Assembly (NCBI GenBank): GCA_023091665.1
Contig: JALJCQ010000013.1
Location: forward strand, 2,108,001-2,172,000
Reading direction: 5' to 3'
DNA from: Pythium myriotylum
Lineage: Eukaryota; Oomycota; Peronosporomycetes; Pythiales; Pythiaceae
DNA length: 64,000 nucleotides
The position numbers were made by a program, and so were the translations under genes. The first letter of the stretch is position 1; every line of letters begins with the position of its first letter. Under the pieces are notes generated by a model. That model saw only the letters and a list, made by a program, of their open reading frames with translations, ran no database searches and had not been told where the DNA came from. Below are positions 41,874 to 53,900 of the stretch, one piece after another.

Positions 41874-43535
41874 CTAAGCCTCCTTCTTCTTCGGAGCACG
41901 GGGTGGCGGCACTAGTGAGAACACTACATAGAGCACGACACAAACAATGTGACCGGCGAAGTAGGTGTTCTTAAGCGACGCCAACGAGTGCTCGAGCGAC
42001 ATGGCTTGGAAAGGCATGACGAAATAATGCATGCAGAACAGCGTGGCAATGACGCTGATGACATCGTAGAACTTCTTTTTCAGTCCCGACGACCCATCCT
42101 TCTCGAGGAAATGGGGGCGAATACGCTTGAAAGCCAGTCGGTTCACCGAGGTCGCCAATGGCACTACAGAACACACACATAATGAGAAGATGTATCAATT
42201 GCCATCCCAGCATTGCACTCACGGCTCAGAAAGAAGAAGTAGTAGCCAGGATAGAAGCCATGCCAGAAAGCCGAGACGAAGTATGTGGCATTCAGGGAGT
42301 TCCCCGTGCGAGTGTACACATATCGCTCAAGCCAGTTTTGTGTGCCCTTGTTCCACGCGCGCGAGCCTTCCCGCACGCTCTGCGCAAACTCAAAGCCAAC
42401 GATATCCATGTTGCTGACACCGTTCCAGCCCTTGGACGAGCCATCGTCCTTGAAACCTTCGAAGCCGAAGCCAGCGAGCACAGTGGCACCTTCAGCAATC
42501 TTCCAGGCCGAGTAGTACTTGGCTTTGCAAAAGATCAAAGTGATGTAAAGCGTCTTGATTTGCTGGAACAATGGAAGTGCAGCAACCTTCGGGTCATGAA
42601 GGTTCGAGATGGGGAACTGGGGTCCAATTTGAGCGAACAAGCCCATAAAGACCGCACCAACGAGCAACTTCGAAAATGATGCGAGTGCGCTGGACGGATG
42701 CTTTGGCTTGCCGTTAAAGATGAACTTCTTTCCAGTGGTCGAGTCCAAGTATTCACGAATCTCGAAGGCTGGGCCAGCAAGGAAAGTCGTGAAGCTGTAC
42801 ACGTAACCAAAATACTCGAGCAACGATGGCAGCTTCTTGATCGCAAGCTTCTGGCGAGCTGCATGAACCTTTGACGCAGCCTGTGGATCAATTTCAGCTC
42901 GTTTAGCACAAGAATAGCGTTGGTTCTAAAATGCAAACGTACCGGAGACAAATCCTTCTTCTGGGACGACTTATCTACCACACCGTCGTAGTAGTTGTAC
43001 GCAAAGCTCGTGAGCTTAATTACAAGTAGCATTTGCGGACCAGTGAAGTCAAGCGTCCACCCCATGTAGTCCACATAGAGGCGGTAGATGTGCGAGGCAG
43101 ACATGTACGTCTAGAGTAATCGACACATGATGAGTTAATCCCAGGGGTTCGGCGAGGACTTGTTAGAAAACGCACCATGTTGAACAGGAAGACGATGTAC
43201 GGCGCGTACTTTGGTGGGCCAAACTTGACCAGTAAGTACGTCAGAAACGACGAGATGAACGAATGCACCCATCCCGAGCCCAGGACGAACTGGGCAAGCG
43301 AGACTCCCACGGCGATATCGAAGACGTGCTTGAGTGATGCGCTTGGGAGGAGCTTATAAAAAATAGCGAGAGGGTACGCAGCGAAGAGGCACAGCACATA
43401 GCGCACTTGGTCGCTAGCTAGGCCCAACGAGCTGGAGAGATCGTCCACCTGGCCATTAAAGTAATCAAACTTGAGTGGTGTCACCAGCTCCGCGTACGGC
43501 TGTAGCTGCGCTACGAGCGCCTCAATGTGGTCCAT
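41874..43535 (-). CDS. MBOAT lysophospholipid acyltransferase, paralogue A, four exons
   Basis: This ER membrane acyltransferase of the LPLAT type (Ale1/MBOAT5/LPCAT-like) re-acylates lysophospholipids. Exons 43535-43176, 43110-42943, 42880-42223 and 42163-41874 give 491 residues. Motifs are VDYMGWTLDFTGPQMLLVIK, FLAGPAFEIREY, GWNGVSNMDIVGFEF, the Asn region WNKGTQNWLERYVYTRTG and the catalytic-His segment AFWHGFYPGYYFFFLS. About ten hydrophobic helices are visible. The tail ends KKEA, a KKXX ER-retrieval signal. The neighbouring gene at 44472 is a clear paralogue in head-to-head orientation; the two share the last intron position but this copy has two more introns. Confidence 0.93.
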
Positions 43536-44471
43536 GGCGGCGCGTGCAACGAGCGGGAGAGAGAGAGGCGGGGGTCGGCGGACGAAGGGCGGGAGGATAA
43601 CGCCACGCGAATCTCTGGATGGGGTGGCTTTCAGTGGGCCAGGATCCTGACCTGGTGAAAAACGGATCCATCAACACCAACAGATTTTACGATTACTCAG
43701 AACGTATTTACATTTATGTGCGTCATCCCCAGATCGTAAATAAGAATGATTCCAAAACAAGGTAAAAGTGTTGACAATGAATGGAGAAAATGAGCTCTTT
43801 GCTACCCTGAACCACACTTGAGGCGAGTAGATCACCCTTTTCAGTAATTCTTGGAACAGACGTCACCACTTCACTCTGCCTGACGTCATGAGTCATGGAC
43901 TCCTTCCACTGCGCGAGGTGCGCGTTGCTCGATGCTGGCAAGGGCCAGCGGTGGCCTCGGTGTCTGATGTCTTCCCCGCTGAAGTGGCCATAAGCTCCCT
44001 TATTGGTCTTGGTCCATTTTAATAACGTAGACTGGACTCCAACAGTTCCAGTGTCTTGATGCGATTGATGGCGGTTGCTGATGTCACACCATCTTGCATA
44101 GACGAGGCAGTTCAACATCACACATATTTAATAACCTTGCTCATCAAGTACAGTGAGATTTACAACCTCATTTTCCTTTCGTATTTTACAATTACGTAAA
44201 CGTATATACCTCTATGAACGAATGATCTAAATTCTGACATCGCTGCAAACGCTACAGCACTGTCACGCTTGACCCGACCGAGTCCTCCTCAAAGCGTCAC
44301 CATGGATGACATCATCCGCTCCAACGTTCGTCCGCGCTCAACTGGCACGATCGGTGCACCGACCGACCACTGGATTTCCGCCCCCTGTCGCGCTCGAGGT
44401 CCTCTAGTCTCAGTCCGGCGCCACTTCCCATTTTCCCATTGACGGTGCTCTCGTCACCGTCAACCGGCGCG
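43536..44471. other. Intergenic region between the head-to-head MBOAT paralogues
   Basis: 936 bp, the longest divergent spacer here. An open frame at 43723-44118 (minus, 131 codons from its ATG) has no recognised domain and is probably chance. On the plus strand an ATG at 44301 opens a 46-codon upstream frame that ends at 44439-44441, before the MBOAT-B start. A CCCATTTTCCCATT at 44427-44440 resembles the oomycete initiator. Confidence 0.5.
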
Positions 44472-46012
44472 ATGAACACGACGCAAGTCGCCCAGCTGGG
44501 CGTCACTATGGAGCAATACGGCACGCTAGCCACGCCGCTCGAGTTCCACTTTGTCAATGCAGAGCTCGCGAAGCTGTCACAGCAAGTCGGCTTCCCGATG
44601 GACCAGCTCCGCTTCGCAATCTGCCTCTTCTTCTCTTACCCCTGTGCATGGCTCCTGCGACGCCTGCCATCGCCTGCCCTCAAGCACTGGTTCAACATCT
44701 TTATTGGCGTATCCATGGCCCAATTCGTGTACGCCACAGGGTGGCTCCTGTCGTTCGGTTCAGCCACAGTGACTTACGGTCTCGTGAAGTTTGCGCCAGT
44801 CCGATACATGCCGTTTATTGTGTTCGCCTCCAACATGATCTTCGTGGCTCTTCTGCATATCTACCGCATGGCTGTCGATTATATGGGCTGGAGTATGGAT
44901 GCGACTGCCTCGCAGATGCTATTGCTCATCAAGCTCACGAGTTTTGCTTTCAACTATTACGACGGTGTCGTCCCTAGCTCGACGGAAATCAAGTCGACGG
45001 ATTCGCCAACGCGCGTTCGCGTGAAGGAGTCTCGAAAGAAGTACGCCATCAAGAAGTTGCCATCGCTTCTCGAGTTTTATGGTTACGTCTACTGCTTCAC
45101 TACGTTCCTTGCGGGCCCTTCGTTCGAGTACCGCGAGTACAACGACGCCATCGATGGATCGAAGTTCCTCCACAAAGGCGAACTCAAGCGCGTATCTTCG
45201 GCAAAAGCAGCAGCTTCGAAGTTTGCAACTGGAGTCTTTTTCATGGCTCTTTTGGCGCGATTCGGTGAGTTCTCGAATGTTCGCTCAATCCTCAGCGCTG
45301 AAGAGACAGTGCTGGTGAAGTGGTGTCGCATTATGCTTGCACTTCTGCTGACACGTGCGAAGTACTACTCCGCGTGGAAGCTCGCTGAAGGCTCGACGAT
45401 TCTATCTGGAACGGGTTTTGAAGGCTTTGATGTGAACGGGAATCCCAAGGGGTGGAATGCTGTGAGCAATGTCGACATCCTTGGGTTTGAATTTGGACAA
45501 AGTGTTCGAGATTTGTCGCGTGCATGGAACAAAGGCACACAGAATTGGCTAGAGCGATACGTCTATGCACGCTCCGGCAACTCGCTCATCGCCACCTACT
45601 TCTGCTCAGCTGTTTGGCATGGTTTCTATCCTGGCTACTACTTTTTCTTCCTCAGTGGTAAGTGTCAGTTGTCTACAGTAACATCCGTGCGAATCTTGAT
45701 TCTCATGTTTACTCTGCTTGATTAGTTCCATTCGCGACAGCAGTAAATCGTTTGTCTCGCCGCCACCTTCGACCGCTCTTTTTGAAGGCAGATGGCTCGG
45801 CAACACCGTTGAAGCCATTGTATGACGTTGTGGGCATGGTATGCACTTCCGTCCTCATCAATTATTTGGCAGTGTCCTTCGTCGTGCTCGGGGGAGAAGA
45901 CTCCCTGAAGGGATTCCAGTCGATGCACTTCGCTGGTCACATTGGCCTTCTTGTTGCGTACCTAGCTCTCTCTGCAGTGCCGTCCAAGAAATCGTCAAAG
46001 AAGACACTGTAA
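44472..46012 (+). CDS. MBOAT lysophospholipid acyltransferase, paralogue B, two exons
   Basis: Paralogue of the gene at 41874-43535. Exons 44472-45657 and 45726-46012 give 490 residues. The ATG at 44472 (MNTTQVAQLGVTMEQYG) aligns with the start of the sister; the frame is open further upstream but without an ATG. The same motif set is present: VDYMGWSMDATASQMLLLIK, FLAGPSFEYREY, GWNAVSNVDILGFEFGQSV, WNKGTQNWLERYVYARSG and AVWHGFYPGYYFFFLS. The last four residues KKTL again fit KKXX. The single intron sits at the same place (after FFFLS) and in the same phase as the last intron of paralogue A. It is convergent with the Sushi gene, 61 bp away. Confidence 0.94.
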
Positions 46013-46073
46013 GCGGAAGTTGGCGCCGCAGACTGTAGTCTAACGATCGTGTGTAGTATTACATTCGATGCAG

Positions 46074-46455
46074 CTAACCTGAGTAAAGTTTATACCCCGG
46101 ATCACCGTTCTTGTAGGTGTTGTCGTTCTTCTTGTCATATTTGACACGGCATTCTGGTGGCGAACCGCTCCATGTTCCGGTGGAGGAGCACCGAAGAGAC
46201 GAGCTACCCACCATGTACGTTCCCTTTATGCACATGTAGGTGGCCGAAGACCCAGCTCGAAGACTCGAGTATGTCACAGATCCTTGATAGATTCCTGGAG
46301 GTGTCGAGCAAGAGGCTGAAGCTGCATTCCATCCATCGTCACAAACAACATCATGGTACATCCACCCATCGACGCTTACATCCACGAAGGTTCGCTGCGT
46401 CAGCCGACCAACAAAATAGGACAAGGTGTGTGAGCGCCACGGCGAAAGGCCTCAT
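46074..46455 (-). CDS. Small secreted Sushi/CCP-domain protein, two exons
   Basis: Exons 46455-46380 and 46321-46074 join into 107 residues. The first exon is a signal peptide (MRPFAVALTHLVLFCWSADA, likely cleaved before ANLRG). The second encodes one Sushi (complement control protein) module with four cysteines in the standard order: SASCSTPPG, ATYMCIKG, SSLRCSSTGTWSG and PPECRV. A short Lys/Asn/Tyr-rich tail follows (KYDKKNDNTYKNGDPGYKL). No membrane anchor is seen, so it is probably released or wall-bound. Sushi modules mediate protein or carbohydrate contacts; the partner is unknown. Without splicing, the second-exon frame has no signal peptide, so the intron (46322-46379, GTAAGC donor) is important to the call. 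Confidence 0.8.
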
Positions 46456-46831
46456 TCTTTGCGAAGACGCCAATCAATGCCAATACTCGTTTGAACCTTC
46501 ACCCAGTGGACTCTGAGGCGCTTGGCACACGGTTCGTCCTCATAACATGTGCCCCATCACCTCGTCCTCTCTATCTCATCGGGAACTCAAGTTACTATTT
46601 TTGAGTGATAGGCTCACCACACGTTTTCACTCAAGAGATGGTGAGGCTGAACCAATTTAGTCAGCTCCCACCTACAGCATCAAATTAAGTTGAGTGATTC
46701 TTGACTTTTATCACATGTCCAAGTTTGTAGATCAGAAGTCAACAACTGTGTCATCAAGAACTATGCCCAATGTTACTGTAATTGAGTCTTGTCTGTGGAA
46801 TCTTGAGAATGATAATTTGTTCAGACCAAGA
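46456..46831. other. Intergenic region between Maf and the Sushi gene
   Basis: 376 bp, AT-rich. It holds the 3' end of the Maf gene and the promoter of the Sushi gene, both on the minus strand. The octamer TTGAGTGA occurs twice (near 46600 and 46690) and once inverted; too short to call a repeat element. No gene seen. Confidence 0.5.
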
Positions 46832-47724
46832 TTACAGTTCGCCCTTCGCCACGAGGTTATGGAGTTCACGACAGAAACGTTGTACCGGAAACCCCATGAC
46901 GTTATTGTAGCAGCCGCCAAGGGCACTAACAAACACCTTTGCACGGCCTTGAATACCGTACGCACCAGCCTTATCCATTGGTTCCCCGCTGTCGATGTAG
47001 GCTACAATGCAATATCCAGCTTTTAAGATGAGGCAAACCCAGAGTCTCGCAACGGCAGTGAGTACTGACCAAGAATTTCCGATGCGTCAAGTGGGCCAAA
47101 TGTAACTGAAGTTCTTTCGAAGAAAAGGTGGGGATTGTTTTCCCCACGTGAGGACGTGAAAAGTGCCACACCCGAGAAAACGACGTGCGTTTTGTCGGAA
47201 AGTTTGGTTAACATGTCAAACGCATCCTGTTTGTCCCGAGGCTTTTCAAGAATCACACCGTCATTGACAACCACAGTATCGCACCCAATAACCAGGTATG
47301 GTGCCGTGGTAATCGCGCGACCATCGCGTTGCAAGACTTCAAGTGCCTTGAGCCTCGCATTCTCAAGCACGTACAGCTCCTAAAAGCACATGACAAGACT
47401 GTTAGAACCACGCCATTATCGCGCTTTACCGATCACTTCACGCACTGGTGCCGCGAACTGGTCCTTGGGCAGGTTCTCTTCAAACGTTGACGGGATTACT
47501 TCGAACGAGAGCCCCTGCAATAGCCCTCAGCACACGACTCAGGTTGACGGGTGGGAGACTCACGCACCGCATCCCGCAGAAGCTCCAAGCGTCGGGGGCT
47601 CTGCTTCCACACGAGAGAGCTTTGGTCAGAAACTGCCCACTGCGCCGTGCGGGGAATCCCGACGAACCTGGGACGCGAGAATCACGCGGCGCGCCGCGAG
47701 TTGCGCGGAGATCCCCGCCAGCAT
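46832..47724 (-). CDS. Maf-family nucleotide pyrophosphatase, five exons
   Basis: Maf/ASMTL-type enzymes hydrolyse non-canonical or modified nucleoside triphosphates (dTTP/UTP class) to monophosphates. Exons 47724-47668, 47600-47568, 47514-47437, 47379-47070 and 47001-46832 give 215 residues. The signature [18 protein letters not shown] is spread over the first three exons. Then come [32 protein letters not shown] (metal-binding Asp), VVFSGVALF and the C-terminal [18 protein letters not shown]. The tail [11 protein letters not shown] is also typical. The third intron donor (GTGATC) is atypical, but a GTAAAG six bases later would break the frame. The gene shares a 217-bp divergent promoter with the dynein heavy chain. 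Confidence 0.92.
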
Positions 47725-47740
47725 TACCTCCTCGAGCACG

Positions 47741-47745
47741 ATTGG
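47741..47745 (-). promoter_or_regulatory. CCAAT box in the Maf/dynein divergent promoter
   Basis: GACCAATCGTG read on the minus strand, about 17 bp upstream of the Maf ATG and about 200 bp from the dynein ATG. The five-base core matches NF-Y; the call rests on motif and position only. Confidence 0.35.
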
Positions 47746-47941
47746 TCGGTTCGCCAACCTGCCAAAGTTGCCCGTACTCGCCTTATGTTGCACACCACAC
47801 ACGTCACAAGTCAGCCCTGACAAACTAGCTCAATGGAATCGCCCGTTTCTTCCTCGTGGCCGTCCATGGGGCGCGAAACGCTAAGTTAGGCCCCGTGGCG
47901 CTTCGCCGGCCGACGCGAGCTGCCCAAGCCGAAGCCTCCGC

Positions 47942-50900
47942 ATGCAAGAGCGCGATGACGAGCGCGACGGCGCGCGGCGCCAGAACCGCCGGAACGTGTC
48001 CCTCGGACCGCAGGCGAGTCACATCCTCCAGCGCCTCTACGACCCACAGCTGGGCCCAGGCCGGCACAGCGCTGCAGACGCCGCTGGCAGGTCCCCACTC
48101 AAGCCCCGTCGCTTGGTCAAGAAGACGGCGAGCGTCGTCACGTTGGCGCCTCCGATCGCGGCGAACCACTCGCAGGTCGCAATGGCGACTTCGTCGAGTG
48201 CCATACTGCTGAACACGAGCGCAAGTGGCATCCACCCAAGCTTGCAGCATGTACGTAGATTACAGACAGCAAAGTCGTCATGCGATTGCTGACTCGGATG
48301 GTAGGCGTCCGAGAAGACGTGGAAACTCCAAGAGAAAGCAGCCCGGCCATTAGCTGGAGTACGCAATGCGTCGCCCGTGCGACTTCAAGTACGCAGCAAT
48401 GACGCTGCTACACCTACACGGGATGACGAGGACCTCAAACGTATGACACGAGCAAGAGGTGCTTCATCGATTCGCGCCCGCGGCAGCAGCGCTGGGCTGT
48501 CATTCACTGCCTCGCTGAACTTGGACCCACGATATTTGAGCGAGTTCAAGCTGGGGAACTTTCTCTATCTGCGAAAGCGGAGAGACTCAGACCTCGTTAT
48601 GTATGACCTCGAAGTTGTCGAACACTATGAAGTTGACCGCAGCAACTACTTCACAATGAGTATGGAAGGTGTCACGCACTTCACGACCGAGCACTCGGAG
48701 TTCTGGCCGCTGGAGAAGTGGGAGCTTGAGTATGCTCGATTCATGCAGATGCTTGATATTCCATTCTTTCGAAAGTACAAGTCGTGGAAGAGCTTCAATG
48801 TATGGAAACAGTGCGTGCGTGCTTTCAAAATGCGGAACGCAAAGAAAGCACTCAACGACAGACTCTTCCTTCTCCAACCGAGTCTCCAAAAGACTCTGTT
48901 GTCTCTTCGCTCCCAGTGCCTCGAGGTTGCAACCCTAGAGCTAATCGCTTTCAAGCCTCGCCGCACGTATTCTTTAAGAGAATTTGAAATTGAGCAGCGC
49001 CATACCCGAGAACAAGTTGTGGATAATCTTGCACAGTTCTCACAACACTGCCTCAATATGTGCGTGAAGGCGTGTGACGATGTCATCGACAACTTCCTTG
49101 GAGCGAATAAAATCCTTGCGGAACACAAGATGACGTTTATGGAGCGAGCAGCACTTCGCAAGGAATGCCGCAACTTGACAAGCTTCCTCCGGCTAGCCGA
49201 CTTCCTCATTATTGACGCAACAATCCAACTCACAGTGCATTCGTTCCAACGTCTCTACGCCGTGCTCACAGCAGGAAGGATACAGTCAAATGTGCGGGGT
49301 GCAGAGAAACTCGTTACGCCGCCTCAAGTTGTTACGAAGGGAGCAAAGACCACTACCGCTGCGAGTAACTCAACCATTCCTTTCACGGCTGTGTTTGCCG
49401 TAGCCGTCGAAATGGATGATAGCACAAACACGATCAACGCTGTCCCCGGCCACGAGTCTTGGAATGCCGCTTTGCAAAAGTCGCTAAAGGAAGCTCTTCG
49501 TTTAGTGGAGACCCCTGCTAGATTGCTTGGGCACGAGTCGCTAGCGCCGTACACGACTGCAAGTGCAGAAGACGAAGGCAAGAGCGTATGGTCGATCGAG
49601 CAACTAAATGTTGCTCTTATTCTCAACGAGGATACGAAGTTTAGCATGCTCACGAATGACATATTCGTTGCTTTGGATGAAGCCTTTGAGGCCGTGGATG
49701 ACTACATGGACGTGTTTGCGCCATTCCACCAGATTTTTTGCGAAAACGAAGGACACGTTACCAAACTTGTGGATAGTTACCAGAATGCTCCACTTGAGTT
49801 TTTTACGGAGTCTATCGAAAAGTATAAATCTCAAGGTCAGTCTTTCAACGGCATTCCAGATGCAGCAACTATTGGAATATTTCGAGTCGACAGTAACGAG
49901 TTCAAGAGTAAACTCCTGCCGAACCCCGACAAGTGTGTGCTAGGTATTCGCACTCTTATTCCCAAGCTCATGAAGCAAACTAGTACGGCTCTGCTTGAGA
50001 CACTGAACGATCTTTCGCCGATTGCGTTCTCGACTCCCAACAATCCCGATAATTTCGTGAAGAAGGTAGTGCACATGGCTAAAGTCACGACTATGCTCCC
50101 AGAGTTGAAAAGCAAGTACAGACGAGTGTATGAGATGGGGATTTTGATGGACAACTACGATTGGCGCGTCCCCGACGACATCAAAGAAGATATTATCTTG
50201 ATGAAAGAAGGCGTTCTGAGTCTTGAGGGTACTGTCACCAAGTTTGAAGGTGAAGTCGACGGAGAAAGTGCTCGCTTCTCTCAAGTCATCCTTGACAGTA
50301 TTGGACCGCTCAATCGAAATGTCAATGCTCTTGTCGAGAAATTGGACCACCCGAAGCTGTCAACAATAAAAACTCCTATCCAAGAAGTTCTGTCCTACTT
50401 GAAGGGTCTGGAAGATACGCTCAATCACCTTGTCGAAGAATCGAAAAGACTTATGCACTTCCAAACTCAACTCAAACAATCTGTTAGTGAGTTCAATGAG
50501 CTGAATGAAGTTGCAGCCCAGTTCGATCTCAAGATGAAGCTGTGGAGTGGTCTGCATGACTGGCAGGATATGACCAATACGTACTCGGACACGATTTTCG
50601 ACGAGATCGATGTGAATACCATCGGGAAGCAGGTGCAGATGTACGTTAAAGTTGCATATCAAGCTCAAAAGGCATTCCCAGGAAACGAAGCCGCTGATCT
50701 ATTGCAAAGGGAAGTTGAAAAATTCAAGTTCGTGCTCCCTGTTGTCTCTGATCTTCGATCGCCATCCTTGAAGGATCGGCATTGGGCTCAAATTGATGGC
50801 TTATTGGGGTTCCAAATGCGAGGACAAGCAAATATTACGCTGGGCAAGTTGATTGAACGAGATGTCATGAAACACGGTGATGCAATCAGCGCCATTGCTG

Positions 50901-53900
50901 TCTCGGCACAACAGGAGGCAGTACTGGAGGAGATGTTGAAAAAGGTGACAGATGCGTGGGCCACTACTGAGTTCGAAGTCAAGCCATACAAGGAGTCGAA
51001 AGATGTTTTTGTTCTAGGCAGTGTCGAAGAAGTTACTGTGAAGCTAGATGATTCGATTGTTACCATCTCAACTATTATGGGGTCACGATTCATTGGTGCT
51101 ATTCAAGACGAGGTCGAGAGCTGGCGCAAGAGACTTGTGACCCTCCAAGAGACCCTCGACGAGTGGCTACTCGTCCAGAAAAATTGGATTTATCTGGAGA
51201 ATATATTCTCCGCCCCTGACATTCAACGTCAGCTCCCAGATGCCTCAAAAATATTCCAGCACGTCGATACATCGTGGAAGTCGATCATGAAGCGGGCACA
51301 CGATAACCCACACGTGATGACTGCCGGAACTTATCCGGGAATCAAAGAAACATTGCAGCAGCACAATTCGCATTTAGATAAGATCCAGAAAAACCTGGAA
51401 GACTACCTGGAGACCAAGCGGATGGCGTTTCCCCGATTCTACTTCCTGTCAAACGACGAACTTCTCGAAATACTTGCACAGTCAAAGAACCCTCAGGCAG
51501 TGCAGCCTCACCTACGCAAATGCTTTGAAAACCTGGTAAAACTAGATTTTGGTGATATTCCCGGAAGTGTCGACATGATCGCGATGATTTCGTCCGAGAA
51601 CGAACGAGTTCCCCTCGGCAAGAACCTTAAGGCGCGTGGTAACGTCGAAGATTGGCTGAAAGCGCTTGAAGTGAGCATGAAAGCGTCAATCTACAAGCTC
51701 ATGAAGGCGGGGTTAATTGATTACGATTCCAAAACTCGCGCTGAGTGGGTTTGTGACCATCCTGGCCAAGTTGTGGCAACTGTTGCACAAATGACTTGGG
51801 CACGAAGTACGGAAGACGCTCTCAACTCACCATATCCAGTCGAAGAAATGCACCGCTGGTATGAGCGTGTTGTGTTTGAGCTGAACGAGTTAATTATGAA
51901 GATTAGAGGGGACCTAAGTTCTCTCGAACGAAAAGTTATTGTCGCGCTGGTCACCACTGATGTCCATGCTCGTGATATTGTGGAGGATCTTTGGAAAGAA
52001 AAAGTTGATACAGTCGGCAACTTCATTTGGCAGCAACAGCTGAGATACTATTGGGACGCTCAAGCCGATGATGTTTTGATTCGGCACTCCGACTCAGTGA
52101 TAGAGTATGGCTACGAGTACATGGGAGCGACATCGCGTCTTGTAATCACACCACTTACCGATCGCTGTTGGATGACTCTCACTGGGGCGTACGGCTTGAA
52201 GTTGGGCGCGGCTCCAGCAGGGCCAGCCGGCACCGGTAAGACAGAAAGCAGCAAAGATTTGGCCAAGGCCATGGCAATTCAATGCGTCGTTTTCAACTGT
52301 AGCGACCAGATCGACTATAAAATGATGGGGAAACTGTTCCGAGGTCTTGCGCAAGCTGGTAACTGGACTTGTCTCGATGAGTTCAATCGAATCGACATTG
52401 AAGTGCTCTCTGTTGTTGCCCAACAACTTCTTATCCTTCGAGAAGGACGCATTCAAGGTAAGGAGCACATAAACTTTATGGGTATCGAGATCCTTCTGAA
52501 GGATCATCACGTAATTGTGACAATGAATCCCGGGTACGCTGGGCGTACGGAATTACCAGACAATCTAAAGGTTTGCTTTCGCCCCGTGTCCATGATGGTG
52601 CCCGATTATGCTTTGATCGCTGAAATCATGCTCTTTGCGGAGGGCTTTGGTGACGCTCGAACTCTATCGCGAAAAATGTGCAAACTCTACATTCTCTGCA
52701 GCGAACAGCTCTCACAACAGCCCCACTATGACTACGGGCTACGTGCAGTGAAATCCGTGCTCGTAATGGCGGGGACCCTGAAGCGCGCGAACCCAGACAT
52801 TAACGAGGACGTTACTCTGATTCGAGCCTTACGAGATAGCAATATCCCAAAGTTTCTCGCAGATGACCTGCCCCTCTTCCACGCAATTGTACTGGATCTA
52901 TTTCCAGGTGTCTTCATCCCCTCACATGACTATGGAGAGCTGCAAGCTGGTCTGGAGGAAGAAATCTCGAAGGCTGGTTTACAAAAGGTCTCGACATACA
53001 TCACGAAGGTGATTCAGTTGTTCGATATCTTCAACGTTCGGTTCGGTGGTACACTCGTCGGGCCGAGTGGAGCTGGCAAAACGGCGGCGTATAGGACTTT
53101 ACAAAGCACTATGACGTCTCTCCGGGCCAAGGGGTCAAAGAACCCTGTTTTCCAGACGGTTCATGCCCGTGTGCTGAATCCAAAATGTATTTCCATGGGC
53201 GAGCTTTATGGGGAGTTCAACGAAGCTACACAAGAATGGCACGATGGCCTCGCGTCGACGATCATGCGCGAAGCTGTTGCGGACGAATCGTCGGATATCA
53301 AGTGGACTGTATTTGACGGTCCAATTGACGCGCTCTGGATTGAGAACATGAACACTGTTCTAGATGACAACATGACTCTGTGCCTCGCTAACGGAGAGCG
53401 TATCAAGTTGAAATGGGAGATGAAGATGCTATTCGAGGTGATGGATTTGGCTGTCGCATCACCGGCCACTGTCAGTCGAATTGGTGTCGTGTACATGACG
53501 GCTACAGACCTTGGTTGGATGCCATATATGCGTACATGGACTGAACAATCTCTACCAAAAGACCTCCCTGTGGAAGCAATAAAAAAGCTCGAGGTGAACA
53601 TCTCTCAGTACATAGACAGAACGATGCAGTTTGTGCGCAAGAAAGGAGGCATCGAACTCGTTCCAACTGTCGATATAAACCTTGTAGCCAGCTTCTGCAA
53701 GCTCTACAGCGCCCTGCTGACAACCGTCCCGTATGGAGAGAAGAAAGTTGAGGAGGTGGTCGAAGTCCTGGACAAAGTGTTCGTTTTTTCGCTCGTCTGG
53801 TCTCTTGGTGCGACGATCACGAGTGACAAGCACGAGCAGTTTGATGCGTTCATCCGAGAAATGTTGGCAGATGCTCGTGTGAGTCTCCCAAATTCGGGAT

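Noticed and set aside
43723..44118. 131-codon minus-strand frame between the MBOAT genes
   Set aside because: No conserved domain, mixed composition, no partner exon. A retroelement fragment was considered but no protease, integrase or reverse transcriptase motif is present.
46600..46700. TTGAGTGA octamer in direct and inverted copies
   Set aside because: Only eight bases and loosely spaced; consistent with chance in AT-rich sequence.
46694..47026. 110-codon plus-strand frame
   Set aside because: Antisense to the last exon of the Maf gene, whose frame carries the conserved C-terminus.
47825..48366. Minus-strand frames of 141 and 109 codons opposite the dynein first exon
   Set aside because: No motif and GC-rich. 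The plus-strand frame 47942-48250 joins in phase to the dynein, so these are shadows.
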